This document shows, in pieces, positions 35,601 through 43,173 of a stretch of DNA of 64,000 bases. Source of the stretch: Plantibacter auratus (lineage in GTDB: Bacteria > Actinomycetota > Actinomycetes > Actinomycetales > Microbacteriaceae); contig NZ_JBOBFV010000001.1 in assembly GCF_050587365.1 (NCBI RefSeq), forward strand, positions 1,240,001 to 1,304,000, read 5' to 3'. A program made the position numbers and the translations under genes. Below the pieces are notes generated by a model. That model saw only the letters and a list, made by a program, of their open reading frames with translations, did not search any database and was not told where the DNA came from. How positions within the stretch are numbered: position 1 is the first letter of the stretch; every line of letters starts with the position of its first letter.

Positions 35601-37892
35601 CGAGGTGCCGTCGGACACGACGTAGGTGAACTGCAGCTGCTGCTCGATCGGCGCGGAGGAGGACACGCGGATGACCGCGCTGTCGAGGACCTCGACGGAC
35701 AACGAGGTGGACTCGTCGGGAACGGAGACGGACTGCACGGCGAGCACCTGCCCACCCGGCGACTCGTCGTTCGCGAGGACCGGGATCGTGATCGTCTCGT
35801 TCGGACGCAGATAGCCTTCGTCCTTCACGGCGACCGGCGGACGCACGTCAGTCGGCTTCTCGAGGACGTCGACGCGGATGAGCCCGATGCTCGAGGCGAT
35901 ACCGGCGCCGAGCGTGTACTTCAGGTAGTAGGTGCCGGGCTCGTTCGAGGAGACGGTGACCGACTGCTTCTCGAGGCTCGGCGAGGACACGAGACCGCCC
36001 TGCAACGCTTCGACGCCGATGAGACCGAGCGGGGCCCCACTCGGTGACTGGTCGTTCGCCAACGGCTGGACGAGCGCGGACTCGCCGACGAAGGTCGAGA
36101 CGAAGTCGGGTGTGCCGATCGGGCTCAAGGCTCCGGCGGGCTGGACATCGACCTTGAGGGTGCCCTCCGCCGAGTTGACCCCGTCGGACACGACGAACTT
36201 GACGTCGCGCGGGCCCATTTCGGGCGAGGCGTGCGTGAACGTGACGAAGCCGTCCGGGGTGAACCGGACGAGGTCGCTGGACGCCGGTGAGGCCGACTGG
36301 ACGAAGATGTCGTCGCCGTCGGGATCACGCCAGTCGGCGAGCACGTTGTAGGTGACCGTCTGCCCGGCCTCGACCGACACTGCGGCCTCGCGATGCGACG
36401 TCGGCGGCTCGTTGACCTCGGGTGGCTTGATGGCGATGCTCACGTTCGCTTCGGCCACGCCGCCTGGGCGGCCGTCGTTGACGGAGTATCGGAACGACGT
36501 CGTCCCGGCCACGAAGCCCTCGGCCGGGGTGAACTGGAGCGCGCGCCCGCCGTCGATGTACTCCAGCTTGCCGGTCTCGGCCGCGACGTCGCTCGTGTTC
36601 TGGATCGTCAGGACGTCGCCGTCGGCGTCGGAATCGTTGTCGAGCAGTGGAAGAACGGTCGCGCGACCCGGGCGGACGCCGAACGCGTCGTCGCGGGCGA
36701 TGGGCGGACGGTTCTCCTCGGTGCGCTCGGCGAGCGTGTCCTCGAAGGACTGCTCGGAGGCCTTCTCATCGCCGTCCTCGCCGTCCTCCTCCTGCGGGGG
36801 CGTCACCTCGTCCCAGTTGTCGACGAGACGCATGTTCGCCTGCACGAGCCAGGAGTTGCCGGTCTGGACGTTGTTGAGGGCGATGACCGAGCGGTTGACC
36901 CGGAAGACGAGCTGCTGGCCGATGGTCTCCGGGTTGATGTCCTCGATGACGGGCTTCTTGTCGGCGCACTCGGCTGCGTAGCGGCTCGATGAGGCCCAGG
37001 CTCCGTGCATGCAGCCGTCGAGGTTGACCGGTGCCGTGACCTCGGCAGCGCTCGTCGCCGCCGTCGTGACATCGGCGTCGAGCACCTCGGGGTCGCCGCC
37101 GCCGAGCGGGACGCGGACGAGCGAGTCACCGGTGGCGATGACGGCGGCGTCGTCCGATGCCGACGGCTCTTGGATCTTCAGCGGTTTGCCCGGCAGCTCG
37201 ACGACGGAGCCGTCCTGCTTCACGAGGTCGCCGGACTTCACGTCGAGGATGACGGCCTGCTCACCGGCCGCACTCAACTGGTAGTCGTCGAGCTTCGGGA
37301 GCTTCGACTCGGTCTTCGTGCCGTCGGGCAGGATGCGGTAGAGGCGCCCCTTCGCGGGTGCGACCGCGAGGATGGTGCCCGTCGAGGTGACGACCGCTTG
37401 ACCGGCCTTGCCGATGGACACGATCGGCTTCGTCTCCGTGGGGTCGAAGCGGAGCTCGCCCGCGGCGTCGACGGACCAGAGCTTGCCGGTCTCCCCCGCC
37501 ACGACCGAGAGTCGGTCGCCGCCGTAGTGCACCGTCGCGCCGGTCGGCAGCGAGACACGCTGGATGAGGCTCGTGAAGGCCGGGTCGATGCGCTCGAGCG
37601 AGGACAGCGCCTTGTCCTGGAGGAAGACGTCGTCGCCGTCCTGCAGCACGTCGGCGTTGTTCGACGCCGTCGACACCGCACCGTCGAGTTCGGAGATCTG
37701 ATCGTTGAGACGCCCCGCGAGGAGCGACTCGCCGTTGGTGACCCAGACGTCGCGGGACTCGAGGTCGACCTCCGTGACCGGGAAGCCCTGGTGGATGAGC
37801 GCGGCGGTCACCGGTACGGCGACGAGGACCGACAGGGCCGTGATGGACGCCGCCGTCTTGCGTTTGCGCAGCCAGGCACTCCAGTTGCTCAC
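32634..37892 (-). CDS. Giant Ig-like/Fn3 repeat surface protein
   Basis: A 1752-residue protein starting with GTG. A short basic stub (WLRKRKTAA) is followed by one transmembrane helix (about 13-35) with no clear cleavage site, so it is probably a type II anchor. Residues 45-350 look like a beta-propeller-like region (repeats such as VVTSTGTILAVAP). After an acidic linker, a series of cadherin/Ig-like repeats begins at about 396 with ARDDAFGVRPGRATVLPLLDNDSDADGD. It recurs as KDEGYLRPNETITIPVLANDESPGG, DDAVVVRAGDIANVAVLENDY and DDYIEVLPGKVASVPVLSNDSD. Two fibronectin III domains and a beta domain form the C-terminus. No sortase motif is seen. It leads an operon with MoxR, DUF58 and the transglutaminase-fold protein. 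A cell-wall-spanning or adhesion role is inferred. Confidence 0.85.
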   Translation of the reverse strand: MSNWSAWLRKRKTAASITALSVLVAVPVTAALIHQGFPVTEVDLESRDVWVTNGESLLAGRLNDQISELDGAVSTASNNADVLQDGDDVFLQDKALSSLERIDPAFTSLIQRVSLPTGATVHYGGDRLSVVAGETGKLWSVDAAGELRFDPTETKPIVSIGKAGQAVVTSTGTILAVAPAKGRLYRILPDGTKTESKLPKLDDYQLSAAGEQAVILDVKSGDLVKQDGSVVELPGKPLKIQEPSASDDAAVIATGDSLVRVPLGGGDPEVLDADVTTAATSAAEVTAPVNLDGCMHGAWASSSRYAAECADKKPVIEDINPETIGQQLVFRVNRSVIALNNVQTGNSWLVQANMRLVDNWDEVTPPQEEDGEDGDEKASEQSFEDTLAERTEENRPPIARDDAFGVRPGRATVLPLLDNDSDADGDVLTIQNTSDVAAETGKLEYIDGGRALQFTPAEGFVAGTTSFRYSVNDGRPGGVAEANVSIAIKPPEVNEPPTSHREAAVSVEAGQTVTYNVLADWRDPDGDDIFVQSASPASSDLVRFTPDGFVTFTHASPEMGPRDVKFVVSDGVNSAEGTLKVDVQPAGALSPIGTPDFVSTFVGESALVQPLANDQSPSGAPLGLIGVEALQGGLVSSPSLEKQSVTVSSNEPGTYYLKYTLGAGIASSIGLIRVDVLEKPTDVRPPVAVKDEGYLRPNETITIPVLANDESPGGQVLAVQSVSVPDESTSLSVEVLDSAVIRVSSSAPIEQQLQFTYVVSDGTSSAQAAVTVVPVPPLPKHQAPVATDDAVVVRAGDIANVAVLENDYHPDAAVMLVDRQLVDDPTAGLAFVDDDEVRFQAPSEPGTYTTTYRVYDTFGEADTATVTFNVVGEDKKNNQPPVPQLLTSRVFAGATVRVDVPLDGLDPNGDSVVVDDIASAPLLGRVIDQGSTWFVYEAAPDSSGTDTFQYRVKDTYGAVAVGTIKIGVIGRPEVDGQPNAVDDYIEVLPGKVASVPVLSNDSDPNGYKLKLEPKLLSVDDGLTAEVSKSRVVIEVPEEEAFFTVRYQITNGKGGIDSAYIQVKVTKDAKPQFPEADDHVLEDADIVGKKTIDIDVLDGAQNPGGLIDDLQPSLEGVNAASGEVRDGGTIRVTLTDRRQAIAYRLTDPVTQLSGAAFIIVPAATDGEPPRMKSPLPEQIVKVNETRTWKLSDITEAPSGKPVTIASEGSVVNFRSNGTSSYIDDATITFTPAKDYRGPASVSFEATDGRESKLLTLPITVGDPDLEDVPPTFTPPTVTIEAGEAPITVDLRASSDHPNPKILAALTYQGFGGTTAGVQGSLSGSQVSISAPQGTQPGTSATLTFTVNYKEYSVPGSINVRVVSSTRPLPRAIDDRVEEGRKNKAESISVLANDYNPFPDTPLKIVDATVESAPAGGATATFSGSTVTVTPGSSKSGTVSVIYTVQDATNDPNRKVQGRITVIVKDVPDPPTISVKSAKSGKIVVVVGGSPASNGSPIESHWVKWTGGGDRQCAPGNDCSFDVTNGQSYTFSAYAKNAVGNSADSGAETATAYGVPSAPQNPSIDSSGDAPSTLTMRWSAPADTGGRVDKYTWRVMKGSSAVYSGESTGSKVMQGQVPSGTYQLYVSATGPGGTGPEAGPVQVTVNDPPPPKPSGSLFKSTGPHACQSGGNGCYDVGVRYDNVPTGNYDVQIQRNGSAVGSTSNVTVGGSGSFTHNNHLGVIPAGETITAFFRNTATGDTFTIASTSAAAWNAM

Positions 37893-37953
37893 GGTCCCCC
37901 AGGTGATGTTCGGTCAAGCATCGGTCGATGCGCCACGCTGCAAACGCGGAGTC

Positions 37954-37982
37954 ACTCTAACAAAGAAGTCCGTCATGGAAAA
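37954..37982 (-). promoter_or_regulatory. Predicted promoter of the Ig-protein operon
   Basis: TTTTCC (37977-37982) is followed after 17 nt by TAGAGT (37954-37959) in a clearly AT-rich patch, about 60 nt before the GTG. The -10 matches 4 of 6 and the -35 is weak. It suggests the surface-protein operon is transcribed separately from the kinase operon upstream. Confidence 0.45.
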
Positions 37983-37994
37983 CGGTTGCGAGGG

Positions 37995-38756
37995 TCAACC
38001 ACGAACCGGTTGTCCCCCGCCGACGTCCGCCTGATCTGCGTGGTCGAGGAGCGGGAGGTCACTGGCGTCCACGAGTCGGGTCGAGACCGCGTACTCGACC
38101 AGCCGTGCACGACGGCCGGTCGCGAGCTTCCCCGGCCCACCGCGGAGCCCCTGCACCCCGAACTTGTCGAGCTTGTCGCAGACGTTGTCGAGCTTGCGGT
38201 TGAAGGTGGTCTGGCTCCAGCCGAGGCGGGCGGCAGCGGCGGCCGACGCCGGGATCTCGCCGCGACCGGGCGACGCCTGGCGCAGGACGTCCTCCGCCAG
38301 GGCGACGATGAGGAGGCGCTGGCTGCTCGTCAGGTGGATCGGCCCGACCGTCGTGGTTCCGGCGGTGGTCGTCGAGAGCTGCGACGGACTGAAGTACTCG
38401 AGGTCCGAGGTGATCGTGAAGTCGTAGGTCGTCGTCCCGGCACTGAACAACACCTGCAGCTCGGGGAACACGATCGGGAGCCGGGCACCGGGCGCGAGCC
38501 ACGCCTGCACGTTGCCGGTCGTGTCCGTCACCGTCGCGGAGAGGGTGTTCCCGATGTTCGTGAGCCACCAGAGCCCGGCATCGAAGGTGACACTGAGGAA
38601 GGTGCGATGCAGGAAGGGGTTCTCGTCGACGACGAGGTCGCCCTCGCGCCCGATCAGGAACGGCTTGCGTGCGTCCACGGCGTACTCCTCGCCGCAGAAC
38701 TCGACGCGCACCGCCGTCTTCGTCGTCGCCGTGTCCGTCGCCTCGTCCGTGGTCAT
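37995..38756 (-). CDS. FHA-like protein with C-terminal helix-turn-helix-like region
   Basis: A 253-residue cytoplasmic protein. The N-terminal 110 residues look FHA-like (FLIGREGDLVVDENPFLHRTFLSVTF, then a WWLTNIG strand). The canonical Ser/His of the binding loop is only partly kept (LHRTFL), so phosphopeptide binding is uncertain. The C-terminal part (LTSSQRLLIVALAEDVLRQ, then AAARLGWSQTTFNRKLDNVCDKL) resembles a winged-helix/LuxR-like DNA-binding segment. It ends an operon that also encodes a Ser/Thr kinase, a PP2C phosphatase and a second FHA protein. It is the only protein in the window that looks like a transcription regulator, so it is a candidate for binding the GGGGAGNNCTCCCC sites. 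That link is inference. Confidence 0.65.
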   Translation of the reverse strand: MTTDEATDTATTKTAVRVEFCGEEYAVDARKPFLIGREGDLVVDENPFLHRTFLSVTFDAGLWWLTNIGNTLSATVTDTTGNVQAWLAPGARLPIVFPELQVLFSAGTTTYDFTITSDLEYFSPSQLSTTTAGTTTVGPIHLTSSQRLLIVALAEDVLRQASPGRGEIPASAAAAARLGWSQTTFNRKLDNVCDKLDKFGVQGLRGGPGKLATGRRARLVEYAVSTRLVDASDLPLLDHADQADVGGGQPVRG

Positions 38757-38795
38757 CGTCTGGTCCCCCTGTGGTCGGTCATCGTCTCGCTCCAG

Positions 38796-40439
38796 CTACT
38801 GCTGCGAGCACATCTCGAGTGGATCGGGTGAGGTGACGCCGCCTCGGACGATCACCACCTCGATGCACAGCTGCGCACCCGGAGCGCTCGGCTTCAGGTC
38901 GACCGCGTACGTCGAGGTCGGTACCTTCGGCGAGTTCTTGCCGCTGCTCGTCACCTGGTAGATGTACGAGTCGCCGTCCTGCGGATCCGGGTTGTCCCAG
39001 ATGAACGTCACGACGCTGCCGTCCTCGCTGATGTTCACCCCGAACGGCTTCGGCGAGGGGACGTCGCTCAGTTGGATGGGCGCCCCGGTCGCCGCGGCCG
39101 TCGGCTTCGGGTCGGCGGCGGCGCCCTGCCAGATGATCCCGGCCGCGATACCGCCGACCGCGAGCACCGCGACGCCGCCCGCGACGAGGAGGCGGGTCAG
39201 TCGGCGACGTCTGGCCCGTCCGGCGGCGTCGGCATCGGGATCCTCCGTGGGAACTGCAGCCGCGGTCTCGAGGCGGTCGCGGCGGATCGTCTCGGAGGGC
39301 ACCGAGGCCGCTCCGACGGTGATCGGCGCCGACGGCTGGATCGGTTGGACGAGCGGTCCGGCCGAGCGCACGACCGTCTCGTCTTCGATGGACGGCTGCA
39401 CACTCGGCACGCCGGGTCGGGGCTGGGCCTCGACCGTCGGGACCTGCCGGACCCGCGTCTCGTCCGACGCACTGCTGGACGTGTCCGGTCGGGGGGCCTG
39501 CGACTGCGGCTGTACGAGGTTCGGGATGTCGATGGGCGTCGGCGCGTAGGCCAGCTCCATCTCGACACGCTGCAGCGCCCGCGCGAAGTCGACGGCGTTC
39601 TCGAAACGGTTGGCGCGGTCCTTCGCGAGGCCCTTCTGCAGCGTCGCGACGAGGGACGCCGGTGCGTCGTCGCGCCCGAGCGGGGTGACGGTCCCGCGCT
39701 CGATCCGGCTGATGAGGTCGGCCGCACCGTTCGACTGCCCGGGGATCTCGAACGGCGTGCGTCCGGCGAGCAGCGTGTAGACCGTCGCGGCCAGGGAGAA
39801 GACGTCGGATCGGACGTCGGGATGCGGCTCGTCCTCGAACATCTCGGGCGGTGACCAGGGGATGGAGAGACCCACCGTCTGGGTACCCGAGGCGCCTGTC
39901 GAGCCGACGTCGCCCGGCCGCCCGGGGCCGGCCGTCGACGGCACCTCGAGTTCGACGGCCTGCGAGATGCCGAAGTCGGTCAGCGCCGGCCAACCGTACG
40001 CGTTCGTGAGCACGTTGGCCGGCTTGATGTCGCGGTGGAGGATGCCGGCCGCGTGAGCGGTCGCCACCGCACTGGCCAGGCGGACGCCGGTCCGCAGCGC
40101 GTCGGCGACGGCGAACCGCCGCAGCTTCGCCTGCTCGGCGAGGCTCGGCCCCGCGCAGTACTCCATCGCGAGGTACGGTCGGCCGTCCGGGGCGACGTCC
40201 GCCGTGTAGATCGTGACGATGTACGGGTGCGCGGAGAGCTGCGCCATGAGGTTCGCCTCGGCGACGAAGGCCTCGCGGGTCTGCTCACTGAGGTGCTCGG
40301 CGAGAAGCACCTTGACGGCGACCTGACGCCGCGGCAACTGCTGCTCGTACAGGAAGACGTCGGAGAACCCACCGGCTCCGAGCTGTCGTTCGAACCGCAG
40401 CCCGGGGATGGCCGGCGGTTGCGAAGGTGAGCGGCGCAC
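38796..40439 (-). CDS. Membrane Ser/Thr protein kinase
   Basis: A 547-residue PknB-type kinase starting with GTG. The glycine loop is GAGGFSDV (21-28), the catalytic Lys is in AVKVL (Lys43), the catalytic loop is HRDIKPANVL (135-144) and DFG is at 155-157. A long Pro/Ser/Thr-rich linker leads to one transmembrane helix (about 417-438). An extracytoplasmic domain of about 105 residues, probably fibronectin III with two Cys, replaces the PASTA repeats of cell-division kinases. The kinase is therefore probably specific to this locus. It lies one base after the FHA gene's stop and 39 nt before the FHA/HTH gene. Its substrates are likely the neighbouring FHA-linked proteins. Confidence 0.92.
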   Translation of the reverse strand: MRRSPSQPPAIPGLRFERQLGAGGFSDVFLYEQQLPRRQVAVKVLLAEHLSEQTREAFVAEANLMAQLSAHPYIVTIYTADVAPDGRPYLAMEYCAGPSLAEQAKLRRFAVADALRTGVRLASAVATAHAAGILHRDIKPANVLTNAYGWPALTDFGISQAVELEVPSTAGPGRPGDVGSTGASGTQTVGLSIPWSPPEMFEDEPHPDVRSDVFSLAATVYTLLAGRTPFEIPGQSNGAADLISRIERGTVTPLGRDDAPASLVATLQKGLAKDRANRFENAVDFARALQRVEMELAYAPTPIDIPNLVQPQSQAPRPDTSSSASDETRVRQVPTVEAQPRPGVPSVQPSIEDETVVRSAGPLVQPIQPSAPITVGAASVPSETIRRDRLETAAAVPTEDPDADAAGRARRRRLTRLLVAGGVAVLAVGGIAAGIIWQGAAADPKPTAAATGAPIQLSDVPSPKPFGVNISEDGSVVTFIWDNPDPQDGDSYIYQVTSSGKNSPKVPTSTYAVDLKPSAPGAQLCIEVVIVRGGVTSPDPLEMCSQQ

Positions 40440-40440
40440 G

Positions 40441-41799
40441 TCAGCCCTCTCGGACGCGCAGCGCGACGCCGCCGCCGAGGTCGATGACGGTCCCGACGAT
40501 CACCGGTGTCGGCTCCCCCGGTCGCAGGGACTGCGGCGCCTGACCGGGCAGGACGACCTGCGTGCCGTTCCGCGAGTGGAGGTCGGTGACGACGACCGTG
40601 CCGCCCTCGACCGCGACGCGCACGTGGCTCCGCGAGATGTCGTCTCCCGTGAGCGTGACGAGCGTCGGGACGACCGACGCCGGGACCTGCGAGACGCTCG
40701 GCGCCCGGCCGAGCACGACGGGTGAGGCCAGCGACTGGCGAGTGCCGCCGGGGAGCTCGAGGTAGGTGAGCGGCGTGGCCGACGGGGTGGTCGATCGAGC
40801 AGGCGGGGTCTCGGCCGCGCGACGCGCACGCAATGCGGCGAGATCCTCGGCGAGGATCGTGTGGCCGTCGTGGTCGCCGAGGTCCGATGGTCCGGCTGCT
40901 GCGGGTTCCGGCGCGGCGACTGCGGTGGGGGCCGCCTGCTGGTGCGCCGACGCCTCGGCCGCCGCGCGTTCGGCGTCGCCGGCCTCGTCGACCGCCGCCG
41001 CACCGACCGGACGGAGCACGGTCTGGCCGAACAGGAAGTCGTAACCCTCGTCGACGGGCTCCTCCGGGGTCGTCGGGGTCTCGTCCGGGTCGTCCTCGTC
41101 GTGGAAGAACTGGGTGTCGGAGACGGACGGCACGACGTGGAGCGGTTGAACGGGCTCGACGTGCGCAACCGGGGTCGCCTCATCGCCGTCCGTCCCGTCG
41201 TCCGCGTCGTCCGAGGTCGCCGCGGATGCAGCGGGCTCGGCGGGGGCCGGGACGGGCGGGGCCGCGAGCTGCTCCGCCGCGGTCGGCGTGCTCGTGGACG
41301 ACTCGGTCGGCCGGCGCTCGTCGGTGGTCGGAGTGGCGAGGGAAGCCGTGGCCTCCTCGTCGAGGGTCGCCGTGATGGAGGTCGTCCAGACGGCTCCCGA
41401 CCCGAGCGGGAGGCGCACGCCGGAGGGGTTCGGCTGGTCGCTCCGGAGCGTGACGCTCACCGCGTCGGCGTGGTGTTCCTCGACCCAGGTGGTCGCGCGG
41501 GCGCCCAGGACCGTCTCGGTCCCGGCGGCGCTCGTCACGACGGCGGCCGCGAGCCCGCGCACGATGACCGTCGCGCCCGATTCGTCCCAGACGGCCGCGG
41601 CGAACGCGGGCGTGTTCGAGAGACCGCCGGCCGCGAGGCGGTCGACGATCAGCGACAGCGACGCGTCGCCCGGGAGGTCCGCGGCGAATGCGGCAGCGGC
41701 GGTGTCGTCGCCCTGGGCGTCGACCAGCACCAGTCTTCCGGGCCCCGCCACAGCGAGCCAACGGCGGACCTCGGCCGGTTCCATTTCGTACGAGTACAC
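40441..41799 (-). CDS. FHA domain protein
   Basis: A 452-residue protein with an uncharacterised N-terminal domain of about 140 residues (beginning YSYEMEPAEVRRWLAVAG), a long Ala/Pro/Thr/Glu-rich linker and a C-terminal FHA domain. The FHA motifs are clear: LGRAPS, DDISRSHVRV and DLHSRNGTQV. The start chosen is the GTG at 41799, which has AGAGGAG at good spacing, rather than the open frame reaching into the phosphatase gene. The same two-part design is seen in the FHA gene at 54808-56130. It probably binds phosphothreonine made by the adjacent kinase. Confidence 0.85.
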   Translation of the reverse strand: MYSYEMEPAEVRRWLAVAGPGRLVLVDAQGDDTAAAAFAADLPGDASLSLIVDRLAAGGLSNTPAFAAAVWDESGATVIVRGLAAAVVTSAAGTETVLGARATTWVEEHHADAVSVTLRSDQPNPSGVRLPLGSGAVWTTSITATLDEEATASLATPTTDERRPTESSTSTPTAAEQLAAPPVPAPAEPAASAATSDDADDGTDGDEATPVAHVEPVQPLHVVPSVSDTQFFHDEDDPDETPTTPEEPVDEGYDFLFGQTVLRPVGAAAVDEAGDAERAAAEASAHQQAAPTAVAAPEPAAAGPSDLGDHDGHTILAEDLAALRARRAAETPPARSTTPSATPLTYLELPGGTRQSLASPVVLGRAPSVSQVPASVVPTLVTLTGDDISRSHVRVAVEGGTVVVTDLHSRNGTQVVLPGQAPQSLRPGEPTPVIVGTVIDLGGGVALRVREG

Positions 41800-41809
41800 G
41801 GCCACTCCT

Positions 41810-42631
41810 CTAGCCTCGCGGCATCGTCTCTTCAAGATACCCGAGACCACCCGCGTCATCGTAGCCGGGGCCGCTGGACATCAGCGAGGTCGACACGACG
41901 TCGACGACGAGCGCGGTCACGTTGTCCCGTCCGCCGGCGGCCAGCGCGAGCTCCACGAGGCGGTCGGCGGCACCCTCGAAGCCCTGCGACAGGACCTCGG
42001 CGATCCGTTCGTCGGACAGCTCACCGGTGAGCCCGTCGGAGCAGAGGAGGAACCGCTGCCGCCCGGCGACGGGGAGGAGCCAGACGTCCGGGTCGATGCC
42101 GGCCTCGACACCGATCGCCTTCGTCACGATGTTGCGGTCGGGGTGTTCGCGCGCCTCCTCCTCCGTGATGGAACCGGCGTCGACGAGTTCCTGCACGGCC
42201 GAGTGGTCGACGGTGATCCGACGGAGCGCGCCATCGGCCCAGGTGTACACGCGAGAGTCGCCGACGTTGAACACCATCCAGTGCAGATCGGTCTGCGGCG
42301 ACAGCGCCACGAGCGCGAGACCCGCGACGGTCGTGCCGATGACCCCGTTCGGCGTGGGGATACTCCGGATGACCGCGTTGGCGGCGACGATCGTGGTCAC
42401 GACCGCCTCGGTCGTCGTCGGCATGCCGATCGGGATGCCGCGTTCGAGCGCCGCCGCGACCTCACGGCTCGCGACCTCGCCGCGTTCGTGCCCGCCCATG
42501 CCGTCGGCGACCACGAAGGCGGGCGCGCCGGCGTAGAACGCGTCCTCGTTCAGGCGTCGGACCAGCCCGGTGTCGGTCCGGCCCTCGCTGCGCAGGGTGT
42601 GCGTGGACCGCGCGGTCTCGATCGTCGTCAT
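41810..42631 (-). CDS. PP2C-type Ser/Thr phosphatase
   Basis: A 273-residue metal-dependent phosphatase. The PPM motifs are RRLNEDAF (24-32), FVVADGMGGHERGE (39-52), FNVGDSRVYTW, LLCSDGLTGEL and GGRDNVTALVV, so the metal-binding Asp residues are all present. No transmembrane segment, so cytoplasmic. It is the natural counterpart of the kinase encoded two genes downstream. Its ATG overlaps the lipoprotein stop by 4 nt, tying it to the hydrolase/lipoprotein genes. Confidence 0.94.
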   Translation of the reverse strand: MTTIETARSTHTLRSEGRTDTGLVRRLNEDAFYAGAPAFVVADGMGGHERGEVASREVAAALERGIPIGMPTTTEAVVTTIVAANAVIRSIPTPNGVIGTTVAGLALVALSPQTDLHWMVFNVGDSRVYTWADGALRRITVDHSAVQELVDAGSITEEEAREHPDRNIVTKAIGVEAGIDPDVWLLPVAGRQRFLLCSDGLTGELSDERIAEVLSQGFEGAADRLVELALAAGGRDNVTALVVDVVSTSLMSSGPGYDDAGGLGYLEETMPRG

Positions 42632-43173
42632 CCCGTGCCTCCGAACGTCGCGGGCAGTTCGGGGACTGCTCCCGGCCAGCTACCGTAGCGCGACTCGAGG
42701 TCGGCGAGCTTCAGCGAGACCGACTGCCCCGAGTACGGGATGGCAGAGACACCGATCTGGGCGAGAGCCGCTGTGACGGCGGCCTGGTCACGACCCGCAC
42801 CCGTGACGCCTAACGTCACGTACTGCTCCGGTGACTCCTCACCCTGCGACCACACCTGTCCCAGAACGAAGTCGAGGAGAGCCGCGTCTCGTGTCTCGCC
42901 ATCCCCCGCCGCGATCTCCGCGGTGAACGCTTCGTCGAGTTCCACGTTGACCGAGAGGTACCCCCTGGATCCGTCGTTCGCTCGCGCGATGCGAGCAGTC
43001 ACACCGTCGATGGCCTGGATGGCCTCCACCGACTCGTCTATGGACCGAACCGGACCGGACGGGGACGGATCGCCGGCCGGTGGGCGCTGAGCGCTCGGCA
43101 TGAACGTGCACCCTGCGAGGAGTCCGCTCAGCAGCACCGATGCGATGAGCGATGCCGTCGTCCTGCGCCTCAC
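42628..43173 (-). CDS. Small lipoprotein
   Basis: A 181-residue predicted lipoprotein. The GTG start gives RRRTTASLIASVLLSGLLAGC, a standard signal with lipobox LLAGC at about residues 17-21. The mature part is acidic with no recognised domain. It is fixed between the hydrolase and phosphatase genes by 4-nt overlaps on both sides (GTGA and ATGA), so its product should work with them. A second lipoprotein of the locus (51390-52073) also follows a large candidate substrate gene, which suggests a lipoprotein-substrate pairing. Confidence 0.8.
   Translation of the reverse strand: MRRRTTASLIASVLLSGLLAGCTFMPSAQRPPAGDPSPSGPVRSIDESVEAIQAIDGVTARIARANDGSRGYLSVNVELDEAFTAEIAAGDGETRDAALLDFVLGQVWSQGEESPEQYVTLGVTGAGRDQAAVTAALAQIGVSAIPYSGQSVSLKLADLESRYGSWPGAVPELPATFGGTG

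Noticed and set aside
32745..36047. A 1100-codon open frame on the plus strand
   Set aside because: It is the antisense of the Ig-like protein gene. Its product is Arg/Asp/Val-rich with no fold, as expected from a high-GC third-position shadow.
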